DNA from: Saliterribacillus persicus
Lineage (GTDB): Bacteria; Bacillota; Bacilli; Bacillales; Amphibacillaceae
DNA: 64,000 nucleotides
Assembly: GCF_003337485.1 (NCBI RefSeq)
Contig: NZ_QPJJ01000010.1
Coordinates: 62,001 to 126,000, forward strand
Reading direction: 5' to 3'
Positions 8,861 to 17,769 of this stretch are shown one piece after another (within the stretch, counting starts at the first letter, position 1; the number at the start of each line of letters is the position of its first letter). A model generated the notes under the pieces. It did no database searches. It had not been told where the DNA came from and saw only the letters and a program-made list of their open reading frames with translations. The position numbers and the translations under genes were made by a program.

Positions 8861-9547
8861 TTAAGTATCCAATTTTGGTAATTCCCAATCGATTGGAGTT
8901 TGATTTGTTTCTTCTAACAGCTGATTTGCTTTTGAAAATGGCTTACTTCCAAAAAATCCACGATGTGCTGACAGCGGACTTGGATGCACGGAACGAATAA
9001 TATAGTGTTTATTCGTATCGATCAAAGCCTCTTTTTTCTGCGCAGCCGCTCCCCATAATATATAAACGACAGGGGTTTGTTTCTTATTGAGCTGTTCAAT
9101 TACTTGATTGGTAAACACTTCCCAGCCTTTTCCTTGATGGGAATGGGCTTGTCCTGCTCTTACTGTCAAAACATTATTAAGCAGTAATACTCCTTGTTCC
9201 GCCCATTTTACTAAATAACCATGCTTCGGTATTTCACATCCAATATCAGCTTGTAATTCCTTGTAGATGTTTCTTAGAGAAGGGGGAATTTTCACCCCTG
9301 GATTCACGGAAAAACTAAGACCATGGGCTTGATCAGGACCATGATATGGGTCCTGTCCCAAAATAACCACTTTAACTTTTTCAAAAGGCGTATCGTGTAG
9401 GGCATTAAAAATATCTTTCATCGGTGGATAGATGGTTTCCAGTTGATACTCATGCTTTAAAAACTCACGTAACTCTAGATAATAATCCTTTTGTAATTCT
9501 GCTTCTAATACTTCCTGCCAGTCGTTATCAAATATTTGTTTCGTCAC
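8861..9547 (-). CDS. ung: Uracil-DNA glycosylase, family 1
   Basis: Removes uracil from DNA as the first step of base excision repair. The 228-residue length is normal. The water-activating motif GQDPYHGP is at about residue 63, the uracil pocket is [10 protein letters not shown], and the DNA-intercalation loop is [13 protein letters not shown]. All key residues are present. It starts 6 bases after the ribokinase-like gene, so it is probably read from the nucleoside-hydrolase promoter as well. Confidence 0.96.
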   Translation of the reverse strand: MTKQIFDNDWQEVLEAELQKDYYLELREFLKHEYQLETIYPPMKDIFNALHDTPFEKVKVVILGQDPYHGPDQAHGLSFSVNPGVKIPPSLRNIYKELQADIGCEIPKHGYLVKWAEQGVLLLNNVLTVRAGQAHSHQGKGWEVFTNQVIEQLNKKQTPVVYILWGAAAQKKEALIDTNKHYIIRSVHPSPLSAHRGFFGSKPFSKANQLLEETNQTPIDWELPKLDT

Positions 9548-9553
9548 TTCGTA

Positions 9554-10444
9554 TCAATCCTTTTTATCTTTCGTTTTCGTTAATAATTCGAATACTTCTT
9601 TTTTTGTCGGCATTCCCTGTTGCGCGCCAAGCTTTGTGATCGAAAGAGCAGCAGCTGCGTTGGCAAACGCTATCGCCTCTTTCAGGTCAAGTTTTTCTGC
9701 TAGCGCTACTGCTAGTGCTCCGTTAAACGTATCCCCCGCACCTGTTGTATCCACAACTTCCACCTCATGCGACGATACCATTTTTTCTTCGAGATTTTCT
9801 GAAAATTGCACACCTTCCGCACCCATTGTAATAATTAATTTTTCATTCAAATGATGCATTTCATCTGAAAAAAGCTGGGATGCTTCTGTATCGTTTGGCG
9901 TAATGTAAGTTGCTTTTTCCCAGTAAGAAGTATCTAATTCCATCGCTGGAGCCGGATTAATGATCAGCGGGATATCATGTTGGTGGCAAAGATCGATACA
10001 ATATTCAATGGTCTGTTTCGGAATTTCAAATTGAATCACCACATAATCGCTAGATAAAATAGCATCCTTTCTTGCTTCCACATATTCCGGTGTTACATGA
10101 CCATTCGCTCCGGGAATAATGATAATTCTGTTGTCTTTTTCAGATAAAATAATATTCGCTAAACCCGACGGCTCGTGCTCAATTGTTTGGATATGCGTTG
10201 TATCGACAGATTCATTTTTTAAATGCCCCTTTAACTCTTCACCAAAACTATCAGCGCCAACGCAGCCAATCATCTGGACATCTGCACCTAACCTTGCAGC
10301 AGCTACTGCTTGATTCGCTCCTTTTCCACCAGGTGCCGTCTGGAAATCCGTTCCACGAATCGTTTCACCCTGGCTAGGGAATTGATCTGTCGAGGTTAAT
10401 AAATCCATATTGATACTTCCGACTATGGTAACTTTAGGCCGCAT
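9554..10444 (-). CDS. rbsK: Ribokinase-like PfkB-family sugar kinase
   Basis: PfkB carbohydrate kinase of 296 residues with the N-terminal GGKGANQAVAAARLGA motif and the C-terminal catalytic motif DTTGAGDTFNGAL. The sequence NMDLLTSTDQFPSQGET fits ribokinase closely. Placed 21 bases after a nucleoside hydrolase, it would phosphorylate the ribose set free from nucleosides to ribose-5-phosphate. Other PfkB substrates cannot be ruled out. Confidence 0.85.
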   Translation of the reverse strand: MRPKVTIVGSINMDLLTSTDQFPSQGETIRGTDFQTAPGGKGANQAVAAARLGADVQMIGCVGADSFGEELKGHLKNESVDTTHIQTIEHEPSGLANIILSEKDNRIIIIPGANGHVTPEYVEARKDAILSSDYVVIQFEIPKQTIEYCIDLCHQHDIPLIINPAPAMELDTSYWEKATYITPNDTEASQLFSDEMHHLNEKLIITMGAEGVQFSENLEEKMVSSHEVEVVDTTGAGDTFNGALAVALAEKLDLKEAIAFANAAAALSITKLGAQQGMPTKKEVFELLTKTKDKKD

Positions 10445-10465
10445 AACGCTACCCCCTTTCCTTCA

Positions 10466-11392
10466 TTAATATGCAGAGATCGCTTCTTTAAATAGTGACC
10501 AAAATTTATCCTGGTTTAAGTCGGTGGCAACATAGACATTCGGCGCCTTACCTGTTACACCGCCTAAGTCTACCGAAGTCATTCCATAAGTGAATTCCCC
10601 TTTTGTTTCGATATCCACATGAACATGTTCGAAGGTAAAGATGGATGGATCCATCAAGTGAGCTACCGTACACGCGTCATGAATCGGTCCACCATCAAAA
10701 TCGAAATGATCCTTGTATGCCTGAATAAAAAATTCAAGGAGCTCAGCCACAAATTCAGCCACTGGATTTTTTATTTGTTGCAAATCAGTTATCGTTTCAT
10801 TAGTAGCAAGCACCTGGTGGGTTATATCTAATCCAAACATACGAATTGGCACTCCACTTTCAAACACCACCTTAGCCGCTTCTGCATCAACGTAAATATT
10901 AAATTCAGCAGCTGGCGTCCAATTACCAAATGTTCCTCCACCCATTAAAACTATCTCTTGTATATTCGCTTTAATATTAGGCTCCTTCACAAGAGCCATT
11001 GCAATATTGGTTAAAGGTCCAGTTGGTACAAGCGTGATAGGCTCTTTAGCACCGATGAGCTTTTCAATGATTAAATCTACCGCATGTTGATCGATCTTTT
11101 CCTTTTGTGGGACAGCAGGAAGATTAGGTCCATCTAGCCCACTTTCACCGTGAATCTCTTCTGCTATCTCGGATTCTTTCACCATCGGACGAGTGGAACC
11201 TTGAGCAACAGGTACCTCTTTTAATCCAACAATATCACAAATTTTCAGCGTGTTTAACGTATTTTTTTCCACACCAACATTACCAGCAACCGTTGTGATC
11301 GCTTCTATATGTAAAGGACTAATTTTTGACGCGGCTAAAATAATGGCAATCGCATCATCGTGACCCGGGTCACAATCTAAAATCACATTCAT
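10466..11392 (-). CDS. Inosine/uridine-preferring nucleoside hydrolase
   Basis: Hydrolyses the N-glycosidic bond of ribonucleosides to give base and ribose. Its 308 residues begin with the calcium-binding signature DCDPGHDDA (residues 6-14). ALVPTGPLTN-type text, GGGTFGNWTPAAEFNIYVDAEAA and GPIHDACTVAHL complete the active site seen in IunH/RihA-C enzymes. Purine versus pyrimidine preference cannot be read from sequence. First gene of a three-gene set with rbsK-like and ung. Confidence 0.92.
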   Translation of the reverse strand: MNVILDCDPGHDDAIAIILAASKISPLHIEAITTVAGNVGVEKNTLNTLKICDIVGLKEVPVAQGSTRPMVKESEIAEEIHGESGLDGPNLPAVPQKEKIDQHAVDLIIEKLIGAKEPITLVPTGPLTNIAMALVKEPNIKANIQEIVLMGGGTFGNWTPAAEFNIYVDAEAAKVVFESGVPIRMFGLDITHQVLATNETITDLQQIKNPVAEFVAELLEFFIQAYKDHFDFDGGPIHDACTVAHLMDPSIFTFEHVHVDIETKGEFTYGMTSVDLGGVTGKAPNVYVATDLNQDKFWSLFKEAISAY

Positions 11393-11474
11393 GTAGTCGT
11401 ACCTCCTTCTTTTATTTACCTATTATTCTATCATTTCTTAAGCCGACATGCTTCTAGCATGCAACTAGCAATTT

Positions 11475-11483
11475 TGCTATAAT
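11475..11483 (+). promoter_or_regulatory. Extended -10 promoter of the NERD gene
   Basis: TGCTATAAT is an exact TGnTATAAT element, about 33 bases before the TTG start at 11516, with AAAGGAG between. No strong -35 is seen. Confidence 0.6.
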
Positions 11484-11515
11484 TATTTTAATTCAAATAG
11501 GAAAGGAGCCAGACA

Positions 11516-12469
11516 TTGATCCACTTATACCCCCAAAAAACGATGCGCCTGCATCAACTAGATATTTTGCAACATCGATTTGATCTGCACACTTACCCCA
11601 AATTAGAGGAAGCCCACGGACGTGAATTAGCCGGTTATCTCGGAGAAAACAGCCTTCCTTATTATGTGAATCTACTTTCATTAGGCACCCATCATGATTT
11701 ATATGGATTAAGACTAGAGCTAGCGAAACAATTTTTTCAAATTGACGGGTTGATCTTACATGAAAATCTAATTGTGATTCTTGAGGTGAAGCACTACAAA
11801 GGCACACTAGCCATTAACAACGCAAGACAGCTACTTCAATATATTGATCAAGAACCCATTGTTTATGATCATCCCCTACTCCAAGCAAATCTCCAGAAAG
11901 AACAGCTTAGAAGCCTGCTCCATCTTCACAAATTTCCACAGATTCCAATTCACACCCTTGTAATATTTACGCACCCAAAGGTAAATCTATCCTTTAGTCT
12001 TGAAGAAGAACCAGACATGCTGCCGGTCCAACAACTTCCTTTTAAGCTTCAGCAACTTTTTTCAAAGCATCCAAAAAAGGCGTGGAATTGCAATCAATTA
12101 GCTGCTGCTACAAAAAAATTATTAAAGCTACATCGTCCTGCCACAGCAAATGTATTAGAAGAATTCAAGCTCTCTCCCCGTCAGATTAGGCAAGGAATTT
12201 TCTGCCCAACATGCAAGCCCCACGTGCTTCAACGAATCTATGGCAATTGGTACTGCGATAAATGCAAACAAAAATACCCGTTAGCATATCACGAAGCGCT
12301 AAGAGAATTCGCTCACCTTTTCGGACCAACCATAAATAATAAACAAGCCAGGTGGTTTTTTAGATTGGAATCTCCCTCCACTACATCACGCCTTTTGAGT
12401 GCGATGAATCTTAACTCTAGAAATGCTTGTAAGAATAGGAGCTATGATTTAACTCCACTAATTAAGTGA
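11516..12469 (+). CDS. NERD-domain (nuclease-related) protein with zinc ribbon
   Basis: 317 residues from a TTG start that lies 7 bases after AAAGGAG; ATG 11540 is a weaker alternative. The nuclease-related domain is in the first ~130 residues (GREL..., DGLILHENLIVILEVKHYKG with the E-x-K pair typical of restriction-like folds). The middle is helical. A four-cysteine zinc ribbon sits near residue 230-250 (CPTCK ... CDKCK). NERD proteins are proposed to act on DNA, but their biological role is unclear. Divergent from the nucleoside operon. Confidence 0.8.
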   Translation: MIHLYPQKTMRLHQLDILQHRFDLHTYPKLEEAHGRELAGYLGENSLPYYVNLLSLGTHHDLYGLRLELAKQFFQIDGLILHENLIVILEVKHYKGTLAINNARQLLQYIDQEPIVYDHPLLQANLQKEQLRSLLHLHKFPQIPIHTLVIFTHPKVNLSFSLEEEPDMLPVQQLPFKLQQLFSKHPKKAWNCNQLAAATKKLLKLHRPATANVLEEFKLSPRQIRQGIFCPTCKPHVLQRIYGNWYCDKCKQKYPLAYHEALREFAHLFGPTINNKQARWFFRLESPSTTSRLLSAMNLNSRNACKNRSYDLTPLIK

Positions 12470-12512
12470 ATATGCGCTTTCACCCTTTGACTAGTTTTCC
12501 TGTGCCTTTGTG

Positions 12513-12775
12513 GATTTGCTTGCAACTTTCCAGATTTCCTTGCAACTTTCTAGATTTCCTTGCAACTTTCTAGATTTCCTTGCAACTTTCCAGATTTGCT
12601 TGCAACTTTTCAGATTTGCTTGCAACTTTTCAGATTTGCTTGCAACTTTTCAGATTTGCTTGCAACTTTTCAGATTTGCTTGCAACTTTCCGGATTTGCT
12701 TGCAACTTTCCGGATTTGCTTGCAACTTTCCGGATTTGCTTGCAACTTTCCGGATTTGCTTGCAACTTTCTAGAT
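12513..12775. repeat. 13-copy tandem repeat, 20-bp unit
   Basis: Thirteen head-to-tail copies with a strict 20-bp period, each containing TTGCAACTTT (first at 12520, last at 12760). The remaining bases vary in blocks: TAGATTTCC or CAGATTTCC, then CAGATTTGC, then CGGATTTGC, showing stepwise local duplication. Each unit contains the palindrome TTGCAA. No stops occur in any forward frame, so long spurious reading frames of low-complexity text (LQLFRFACNF) result. Not CRISPR, as there are no spacers. Confidence 0.95.
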
Positions 12776-12794
12776 CCCCCCACCAACTCACCAA

Positions 12795-12832
12795 AAAAAT
12801 CCTCCTATCCAATCTCGGACAGGAGGATTTTT
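12795..12832 (-). terminator. Bidirectional terminator after the MMPL gene
   Basis: AAAAATCCTCCT pairs perfectly with AGGAGGATTTTT (12-bp stem, 14-base loop). A-run and T-run on both sides allow use from both strands. It lies 7 bases beyond the stop of the MMPL gene. Confidence 0.85.
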
Positions 12833-12838
12833 CAATTA

Positions 12839-15481
12839 TTATTTTCTTTTCCACGGAAAGAATGCTGCTTTTCCTAGTAGAACGGTGACTGCTGGGATTA
12901 AGAGTGGCAATATAATTAAGCCATAGAGCAGCAGTCCTGTGATTACGATAGTTGCAATCTGCATTAAACTTAGCACACCCGATGGCATCATCGCAGCAAA
13001 GGTACCTGCTAAGATGATCGATGCCGTGATAATAACAGAACCCATTTTAGCCATGGATACTTGCATCGCTTCTTTTATTCCTTTTCCTTTTGCGACTTCT
13101 TCCTTATAACGTTCCAACAGGAAGATCGAATAGTCGACACCGAGCGCCACGAGCATTACAAATCCAAAGAATGGCACAGCCCAAGTGATCCCGTTATATC
13201 CGAGTACGTTCACAAAAATTAATTCTGCCACTGCGCTCGTCGCATAATAGGTAATCAATAAGGAACCGATCATGTAAATCGGCATAATCACAGAGCGTAA
13301 CAACACTAGCAAGATGACAAATAAACTTCCGAGCATGATCATGATTGTTCTTGTATAATCTTCAGATGAGATTTCATTTAAATCAAAGTTGACGCTGGTT
13401 ACGCCACTATAGGCGATTTCTGCATCCGCCAAGTCATCACTTAATTCCGTATCTGCCATTACATCCTTTATCTCAGACAATGTCTCAATAGCTTCTACAG
13501 AATACGGGTCCTCAACAAGTGTTGCTTCGATAAAGATTCCTTCTCCATCTGCAAAACTGTACTGATCTAGTACACCTTCGAAATCTTCAGAACTTAATAC
13601 CTCTTCTGGAACAAAAAGCCCCGTTTCACTCGCAGTATCGCTCTCTTCTATAGAAGAAACTAAATCTCCAGCTTCCTCTAGCTCTGCATGAAGTTCATCA
13701 ACTCCGTCATTTGTATCTGCCACACCGGTCGCTAACTGCTCAAGTCCACCTGCCACTTCAGCAAGCTGTGGTCCTTGCGCTCCGTAACCTTCACTTACTT
13801 CATTTAACGAATCAGAGCTTTCTGTTAATAAGCTTGATACCTCAGATAAGTCTTCCAGTAGAGCTGGAACATCCTGCGCTTCAGCTAATTCTGACCGACT
13901 TTCTTCTATTATATTAATAGCCGTTTCTAGCTTAGACTTTGCGTCCTCAGTCTGCTCATCAATACCCGGAACAGGTTGAGAGGTGATGCCAGTAAGATTT
14001 TCATTAATAGACCTTAACCCATTTTCTATTTCTTCCATCCCTGACTTAATATCGGCGAAACCTTCTTCTATTTGCTCATATTGATTCTCTACTTTTAAAT
14101 CTTCTATTAACGTGCCATCTGGTCTTGTAATTGTTCGGACGGAATTAACGCCATCAATGGATTCTAATTCCGTTACGATTTCTTCTAATGACGCGATACC
14201 ATCTTGCGTCGTCATTTCACTATTTTTTTTCAAAATCATCTGGATAGGGAGGGCATCACCTTTTCCAAATGCTTCTTCAATTCGATCTAGACCTTTCACC
14301 GATCCGTAGGAAGAACCTATTTCATCCGTCATATCAAATGAAATTTCTTCACTATAGGAAAATAAAAGTGGTACCGTAATGATCAATACAATCACAATCG
14401 TCATAATTGGTTTTCCGACAGCAAGCTTCGACATCCATTTCCAAAGCTTACTATCTGTATCATTCGCCACTTTTTTCGATGGCCAGAAAAGTTTATCCTT
14501 AAGCACTGCCATAAAGAACGGCATGATCGTAAGTAGCATAACCAAGAGTACCGCTACGCCAATCGCAACTCCTGCTGCTGATTTATAGATTGGAAAATCT
14601 GCAAAGATAATTACGAAAAAGGCAAGAAATCCAGACACCGCACTTGCTACTAATGTTTTTCCTGCTGTTTTGTAGGTATTGATAATTGCATTTTCCGTAT
14701 CTACACCCTCGGCTAGTTCTTCTTTATAACGGCTCAAGAGTAAAATACAATAGTCCGTTCCAATACCAAACAACACGGCAACTAAAAATATTTGCGTATA
14801 ATTGGATACTGGGAAGTTTACCCATTCGATCAAAAAGGCGACGATCGATTGACTTAATAAGTACGTTAAACCGACTGCTACCAAAGGAACAAACGGGGTA
14901 ACGATCGAACGGAAGACCACAAGTAATAACGCAAATACGAGAATAACTGTGATAACCTCTGTCTGATTCAAGCCATCTTGCGCACTCATATTCACTTCAT
15001 GGTTAATAATCATTTCACCTGTCACATAAGCAGTTAAATCACTCGGGACAATGGAATCTGTGATTTCCGCTGCGAAGTCATTAACCTCTTCTAGCTCACC
15101 TTCAACCGTAATTGGCAGTAAGACCGTTTCTTGATCCTCTGAAATAAATTGTGCAGCAAGCTCATCATTAGCAAAAGGGTTAATTACCTCAACCACTGGA
15201 TCCCCGTAAGATTCAAGCTCTGTGATGATATCTTCAATCGTTGCTTCTGACTCATCATCTAACGCACTATCCAATGCAAAAACAATCGAAATTGTATCAG
15301 CTGAAGCATCCGCTTCTTCTAAAATTTCCGCTGCACGTTGCGAATCTGCACCCTCTTTTAATTGAAAAGTTCCTGCTTCTTCTGCCTGTTCCGTTAAATT
15401 CGGTGCAGCAAAAAATAATCCTATCGTCAAAAGCAAAATAAAGGCTACAATCCACCATTTAAATCGAATAACATGTTTCAC
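12839..15481 (-). CDS. MMPL/RND-family efflux transporter
   Basis: Proton-driven exporter of 880 residues, with the duplicated RND layout. One N-terminal helix and a first extracellular domain (to about 165) are followed by helices 2-6 with the GIGTDYCILLLSRYKEE motif. A second large extracellular domain (about 400-690) is rich in coiled-coil segments. A second helix set follows with the sister motif ALGVDYSIFLLERYKEE. Paired GxxxDYxxxLxxRYKEE motifs carry the Asp of proton coupling. It resembles the YdgH/YdfJ exporters. The ATG overlaps the stop of marR, so the pump is coupled to its regulator. Substrate unknown; lipids or antimicrobials are typical for the family. Confidence 0.9.
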   Translation of the reverse strand: MKHVIRFKWWIVAFILLLTIGLFFAAPNLTEQAEEAGTFQLKEGADSQRAAEILEEADASADTISIVFALDSALDDESEATIEDIITELESYGDPVVEVINPFANDELAAQFISEDQETVLLPITVEGELEEVNDFAAEITDSIVPSDLTAYVTGEMIINHEVNMSAQDGLNQTEVITVILVFALLLVVFRSIVTPFVPLVAVGLTYLLSQSIVAFLIEWVNFPVSNYTQIFLVAVLFGIGTDYCILLLSRYKEELAEGVDTENAIINTYKTAGKTLVASAVSGFLAFFVIIFADFPIYKSAAGVAIGVAVLLVMLLTIMPFFMAVLKDKLFWPSKKVANDTDSKLWKWMSKLAVGKPIMTIVIVLIITVPLLFSYSEEISFDMTDEIGSSYGSVKGLDRIEEAFGKGDALPIQMILKKNSEMTTQDGIASLEEIVTELESIDGVNSVRTITRPDGTLIEDLKVENQYEQIEEGFADIKSGMEEIENGLRSINENLTGITSQPVPGIDEQTEDAKSKLETAINIIEESRSELAEAQDVPALLEDLSEVSSLLTESSDSLNEVSEGYGAQGPQLAEVAGGLEQLATGVADTNDGVDELHAELEEAGDLVSSIEESDTASETGLFVPEEVLSSEDFEGVLDQYSFADGEGIFIEATLVEDPYSVEAIETLSEIKDVMADTELSDDLADAEIAYSGVTSVNFDLNEISSEDYTRTIMIMLGSLFVILLVLLRSVIMPIYMIGSLLITYYATSAVAELIFVNVLGYNGITWAVPFFGFVMLVALGVDYSIFLLERYKEEVAKGKGIKEAMQVSMAKMGSVIITASIILAGTFAAMMPSGVLSLMQIATIVITGLLLYGLIILPLLIPAVTVLLGKAAFFPWKRK

Positions 15482-15930
15482 TTATCTTCATCCCCCAGTT
15501 GTAATATACTCTTTATTTTTTTAAACATCTCAATGAATTGCGCTAATTCCGCTTCTTCAATATGCTCTGAAAAAAGGTGTTCGATATAATCATGTAATAA
15601 TTGATCAGATTTTTGAATAACTTTCTCGCCTTCTTCTGTTAATTCAATATACTTTGTACGCTGATCTTCCTCAGAATCAAGCATTGTCACCACATTTTTT
15701 TCCACCAGCTTTTTTAAACGATTGGAAATGGCGCTTTTATGTACACCTTGTAATTCTGCTAATTGATTCGAGGTTAATTTCTCTTCCTTTTTAATCAGCT
15801 TTAACATTTGAATCTGTTCAGGAGAAAACTTTTTCCATAGCTCTGTATTGATTGATTTCAAAACTTTTCCTTGCCCATATATCATTACTTCTTCAAATAA
15901 TTCTACCGCTTCACCTATTTGTTTTTGCAC
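15478..15930 (-). CDS. MarR-family repressor of the MMPL pump
   Basis: 150-residue winged-helix regulator starting at GTG 15930. The helix-turn-helix is LTSNQLAELQGVHKSAISNRLKKLVEKN, and the wing is VTMLDSEEDQRTKYIELTEEG, both standard MarR text. It overlaps the MMPL gene by 4 bases. Its SD (AGGGGG) is part of the left operator arm described at 15935-15950, which suggests autoregulation. Ligand unknown. Confidence 0.9.
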   Translation of the reverse strand: MQKQIGEAVELFEEVMIYGQGKVLKSINTELWKKFSPEQIQMLKLIKKEEKLTSNQLAELQGVHKSAISNRLKKLVEKNVVTMLDSEEDQRTKYIELTEEGEKVIQKSDQLLHDYIEHLFSEHIEEAELAQFIEMFKKIKSILQLGDEDK

Positions 15931-15934
15931 AAAG

Positions 15935-15995
15935 GTTTACCCCCTAAACTAAATCGCATAAAAACTAGTTTAGGGGGTAAACGATAAAATGTCAA
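15935..15995 (-). promoter_or_regulatory. marR promoter with a pair of palindromic operators
   Basis: On the minus strand a near-ideal sigma-A promoter has TTGACA at 15995-15990, a 17-base spacer and TAAACT at 15972-15967. Two identical sites GTTTACCCCCTAAACT occur as an inverted pair (15935-15950 and 15967-15982). Each is itself palindromic (GTTTA-n5-TAAAC), the form MarR dimers bind. Site centres are 32 bases apart, about three helical turns. One site covers the spacer and -10; the other contains the marR SD. Binding would block both transcription and, in the RNA, fold the SD into a hairpin. Confidence 0.85.
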
Positions 15996-16000
15996 CTATT

Positions 16001-17554
16001 TTATTTTCTAATATTTTGAGCCCATGCTCTATCTTCATCCATCATCTTCTTCGCTGCAAAAATTGTTAAGAATTGAATGAGGATAATCGGTAATCCCATC
16101 ATACCTGATATTACCTCAAGCGGGGCGAGCCCACCAATTTGCATTAAAATTAATGCTAGTGTCGTAATAATTGCAGCTATAATAATTCTCAAATTCCTCG
16201 AAGGTTCAAATTTACTCATATCACGCTTACTTGAATAGGCAGCAATCGTATAAGTGGTGGAATCTAAGGTAGTTGTTAAAAAAATCATGGATACAATAAC
16301 AAATGCTATTAACGCAACCCATGCCCATGGTAAGGTAAGTAGTATTTCCGGAATTGCGTTCATTGGATCTTCATTTTGCACAATATCGAGTACAGCTACT
16401 TCACCCGTTAAATAACGATGAACACCTAAGCCTCCCAAAACACCAGTTGCTATCCAGGATAATAAGGTTGGTGCTAATAGATAGGTTAAGATCATTTCTT
16501 TTACGGTACGACCCTTCGAAATTTTCGCTGCAAAGATACTGTGCAGCATCGCCCAGGTAGCACTATAGGCAAACCAAAACACCATATGACTTTGGATATG
16601 TGTCGTAGTTTCCATTGCGACTGAATCTGTATAAAGCGATAGATTTATATAATTGTTTAAAAGGTGACCGACTGTATCGGTAAAATAGTCCAAAATGAAA
16701 ATACCAGGTCCGGCCACAAGAATAAATAGCGAAAGTGCACCTGCTAAATACATATTAAAGGTACTTAACCGTTTAATCCCTTTTTCAATCCCTAAGTAGG
16801 CACTAACGGAAAATAAGAACACCCAAATAATGGTTACGATCAAGGTTAAGCCAAAGGTGACTTCAATATCTAATAAAGCAGATAAATTATAAGTAATAAT
16901 CGGTGTTCCAAGGCCTAATGTAACCGCGGCACCAGATAAAATACTCACTAAGAAGATAGTGTCTAGAACCTTGCCGCCGAGCCCATCTGTAAATTTATCA
17001 CCAAAAATAACCCGACAAGCCTCAGAAATTCGCATTAGTGGCCTTTTCTTCACATGAATAACATATGCCATCGCAGGGGCTGCCATGACAAAAATCGCAA
17101 AAACCTGAAAGCTCCAAAGGAACATACTATAGGCGTTTCCCCATAATAATGCATCTTGTGATTCAGGCTGTAAGCCAAACGGCGGATCAATCGCTACCTG
17201 TGTCCACTGCACCATACCAGTTCGCATAATGGTTGAACCTACTCCCATTGCAATTAAAATAGAAGCATATTCAAACATCGAAAAGCGTGGTTTTTCGTTT
17301 GGATCTCCTAAAACAACTTTCCCGTATTTGGAAAAGGATAAGTATAAGCCTGCTCCTAGTAAAATAATCGCATACCATATATATCCCCAGCTAAAAACAT
17401 CAACAATCTTATCAAAAATATTATTTAATAGCGTTAAAGACTCTGATTCATACAGAGAAAAAGGTATACTTATCGCAATGATTATAAGCAAAGATGGAAG
17501 AAAAATCTTAAAATCAATCAACTTCCAACTCTCCAAAAGTGACTTCACCTTCAT
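16001..17554 (-). CDS. BCCT-family transporter (betaine/choline/carnitine type)
   Basis: Twelve-helix secondary transporter of about 517 residues. The start is taken as ATG 17554, 9 bases after AGGAGG; upstream ATGs at 17611 and 17572 lack an SD. Family text includes MGVGSTIMRTGMVQW and WGNAYSMFLWSFQ in the helix 3-4 region, and FWFAYSATWAMLHSIFAAKISKGRTVKEMI in the helix 8 region. The latter replaces the usual Trp-rich WAWWIAW signature, so the substrate may differ from glycine betaine. No regulatory C-terminal tail is present. It reads toward the marR promoter. An osmolyte role is likely but inferred. Confidence 0.82.
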   Translation of the reverse strand: MKVKSLLESWKLIDFKIFLPSLLIIIAISIPFSLYESESLTLLNNIFDKIVDVFSWGYIWYAIILLGAGLYLSFSKYGKVVLGDPNEKPRFSMFEYASILIAMGVGSTIMRTGMVQWTQVAIDPPFGLQPESQDALLWGNAYSMFLWSFQVFAIFVMAAPAMAYVIHVKKRPLMRISEACRVIFGDKFTDGLGGKVLDTIFLVSILSGAAVTLGLGTPIITYNLSALLDIEVTFGLTLIVTIIWVFLFSVSAYLGIEKGIKRLSTFNMYLAGALSLFILVAGPGIFILDYFTDTVGHLLNNYINLSLYTDSVAMETTTHIQSHMVFWFAYSATWAMLHSIFAAKISKGRTVKEMILTYLLAPTLLSWIATGVLGGLGVHRYLTGEVAVLDIVQNEDPMNAIPEILLTLPWAWVALIAFVIVSMIFLTTTLDSTTYTIAAYSSKRDMSKFEPSRNLRIIIAAIITTLALILMQIGGLAPLEVISGMMGLPIILIQFLTIFAAKKMMDEDRAWAQNIRK

Positions 17555-17680
17555 CCACATCTTCCTCCTCATTATAATAAGCCCCCCAAAAAGTCCGAGG
17601 TCTTTTTGCATATTTTAGATACACTTGATACATACCACGCTTTTTTGAAATTAAACATAAAATGGCAAATGGTGCGCAAA

Positions 17681-17705
17681 TGGTGCCTGTCACCCGTCGA
17701 ATTTT
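17681..17705 (+). repeat. Dispersed 25-bp repeat, copy 1
   Basis: A 25-bp block containing the imperfect palindrome GGTGCCTGTCACC, then CGTCGAATTTT, is identical to 28696-28720. It lies between the BCCT and cysI genes. The palindromic core resembles widespread short intergenic repeats of Bacillaceae. Confidence 0.7.
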
Positions 17706-17728
17706 CTTTATATAACCCGTTAAAGCAC

Positions 17729-17761
17729 AAAAAAGCTTGGGATATGCTCCCAAGCTTTTTT
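17729..17761 (-). terminator. Terminator of the sulfate assimilation operon
   Basis: AAAAAAGCTTGGGA and TCCCAAGCTTTTTT form a perfect 14-bp stem with loop TATGC, 9 bases after the cysI stop. T-runs on both strands make it bidirectional. Confidence 0.9.
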
Positions 17762-17769
17762 ACGTGGTA

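Noticed and set aside
12513-12775. CRISPR array
   Set aside because: The repeats are directly joined with no unique spacers, the period is only 20 bp, and no cas gene is near.
12510-12888. Long overlapping open frames on the plus strand and one on the minus strand
   Set aside because: They are produced by the 20-bp tandem repeat, which lacks stops in all forward frames; no ribosome binding site and low-complexity products.
17585-17615. Hairpin AAAAAG...CTTTTT at the upstream edge of the BCCT gene
   Set aside because: The stem is interrupted and the loop would be too small for a terminator.
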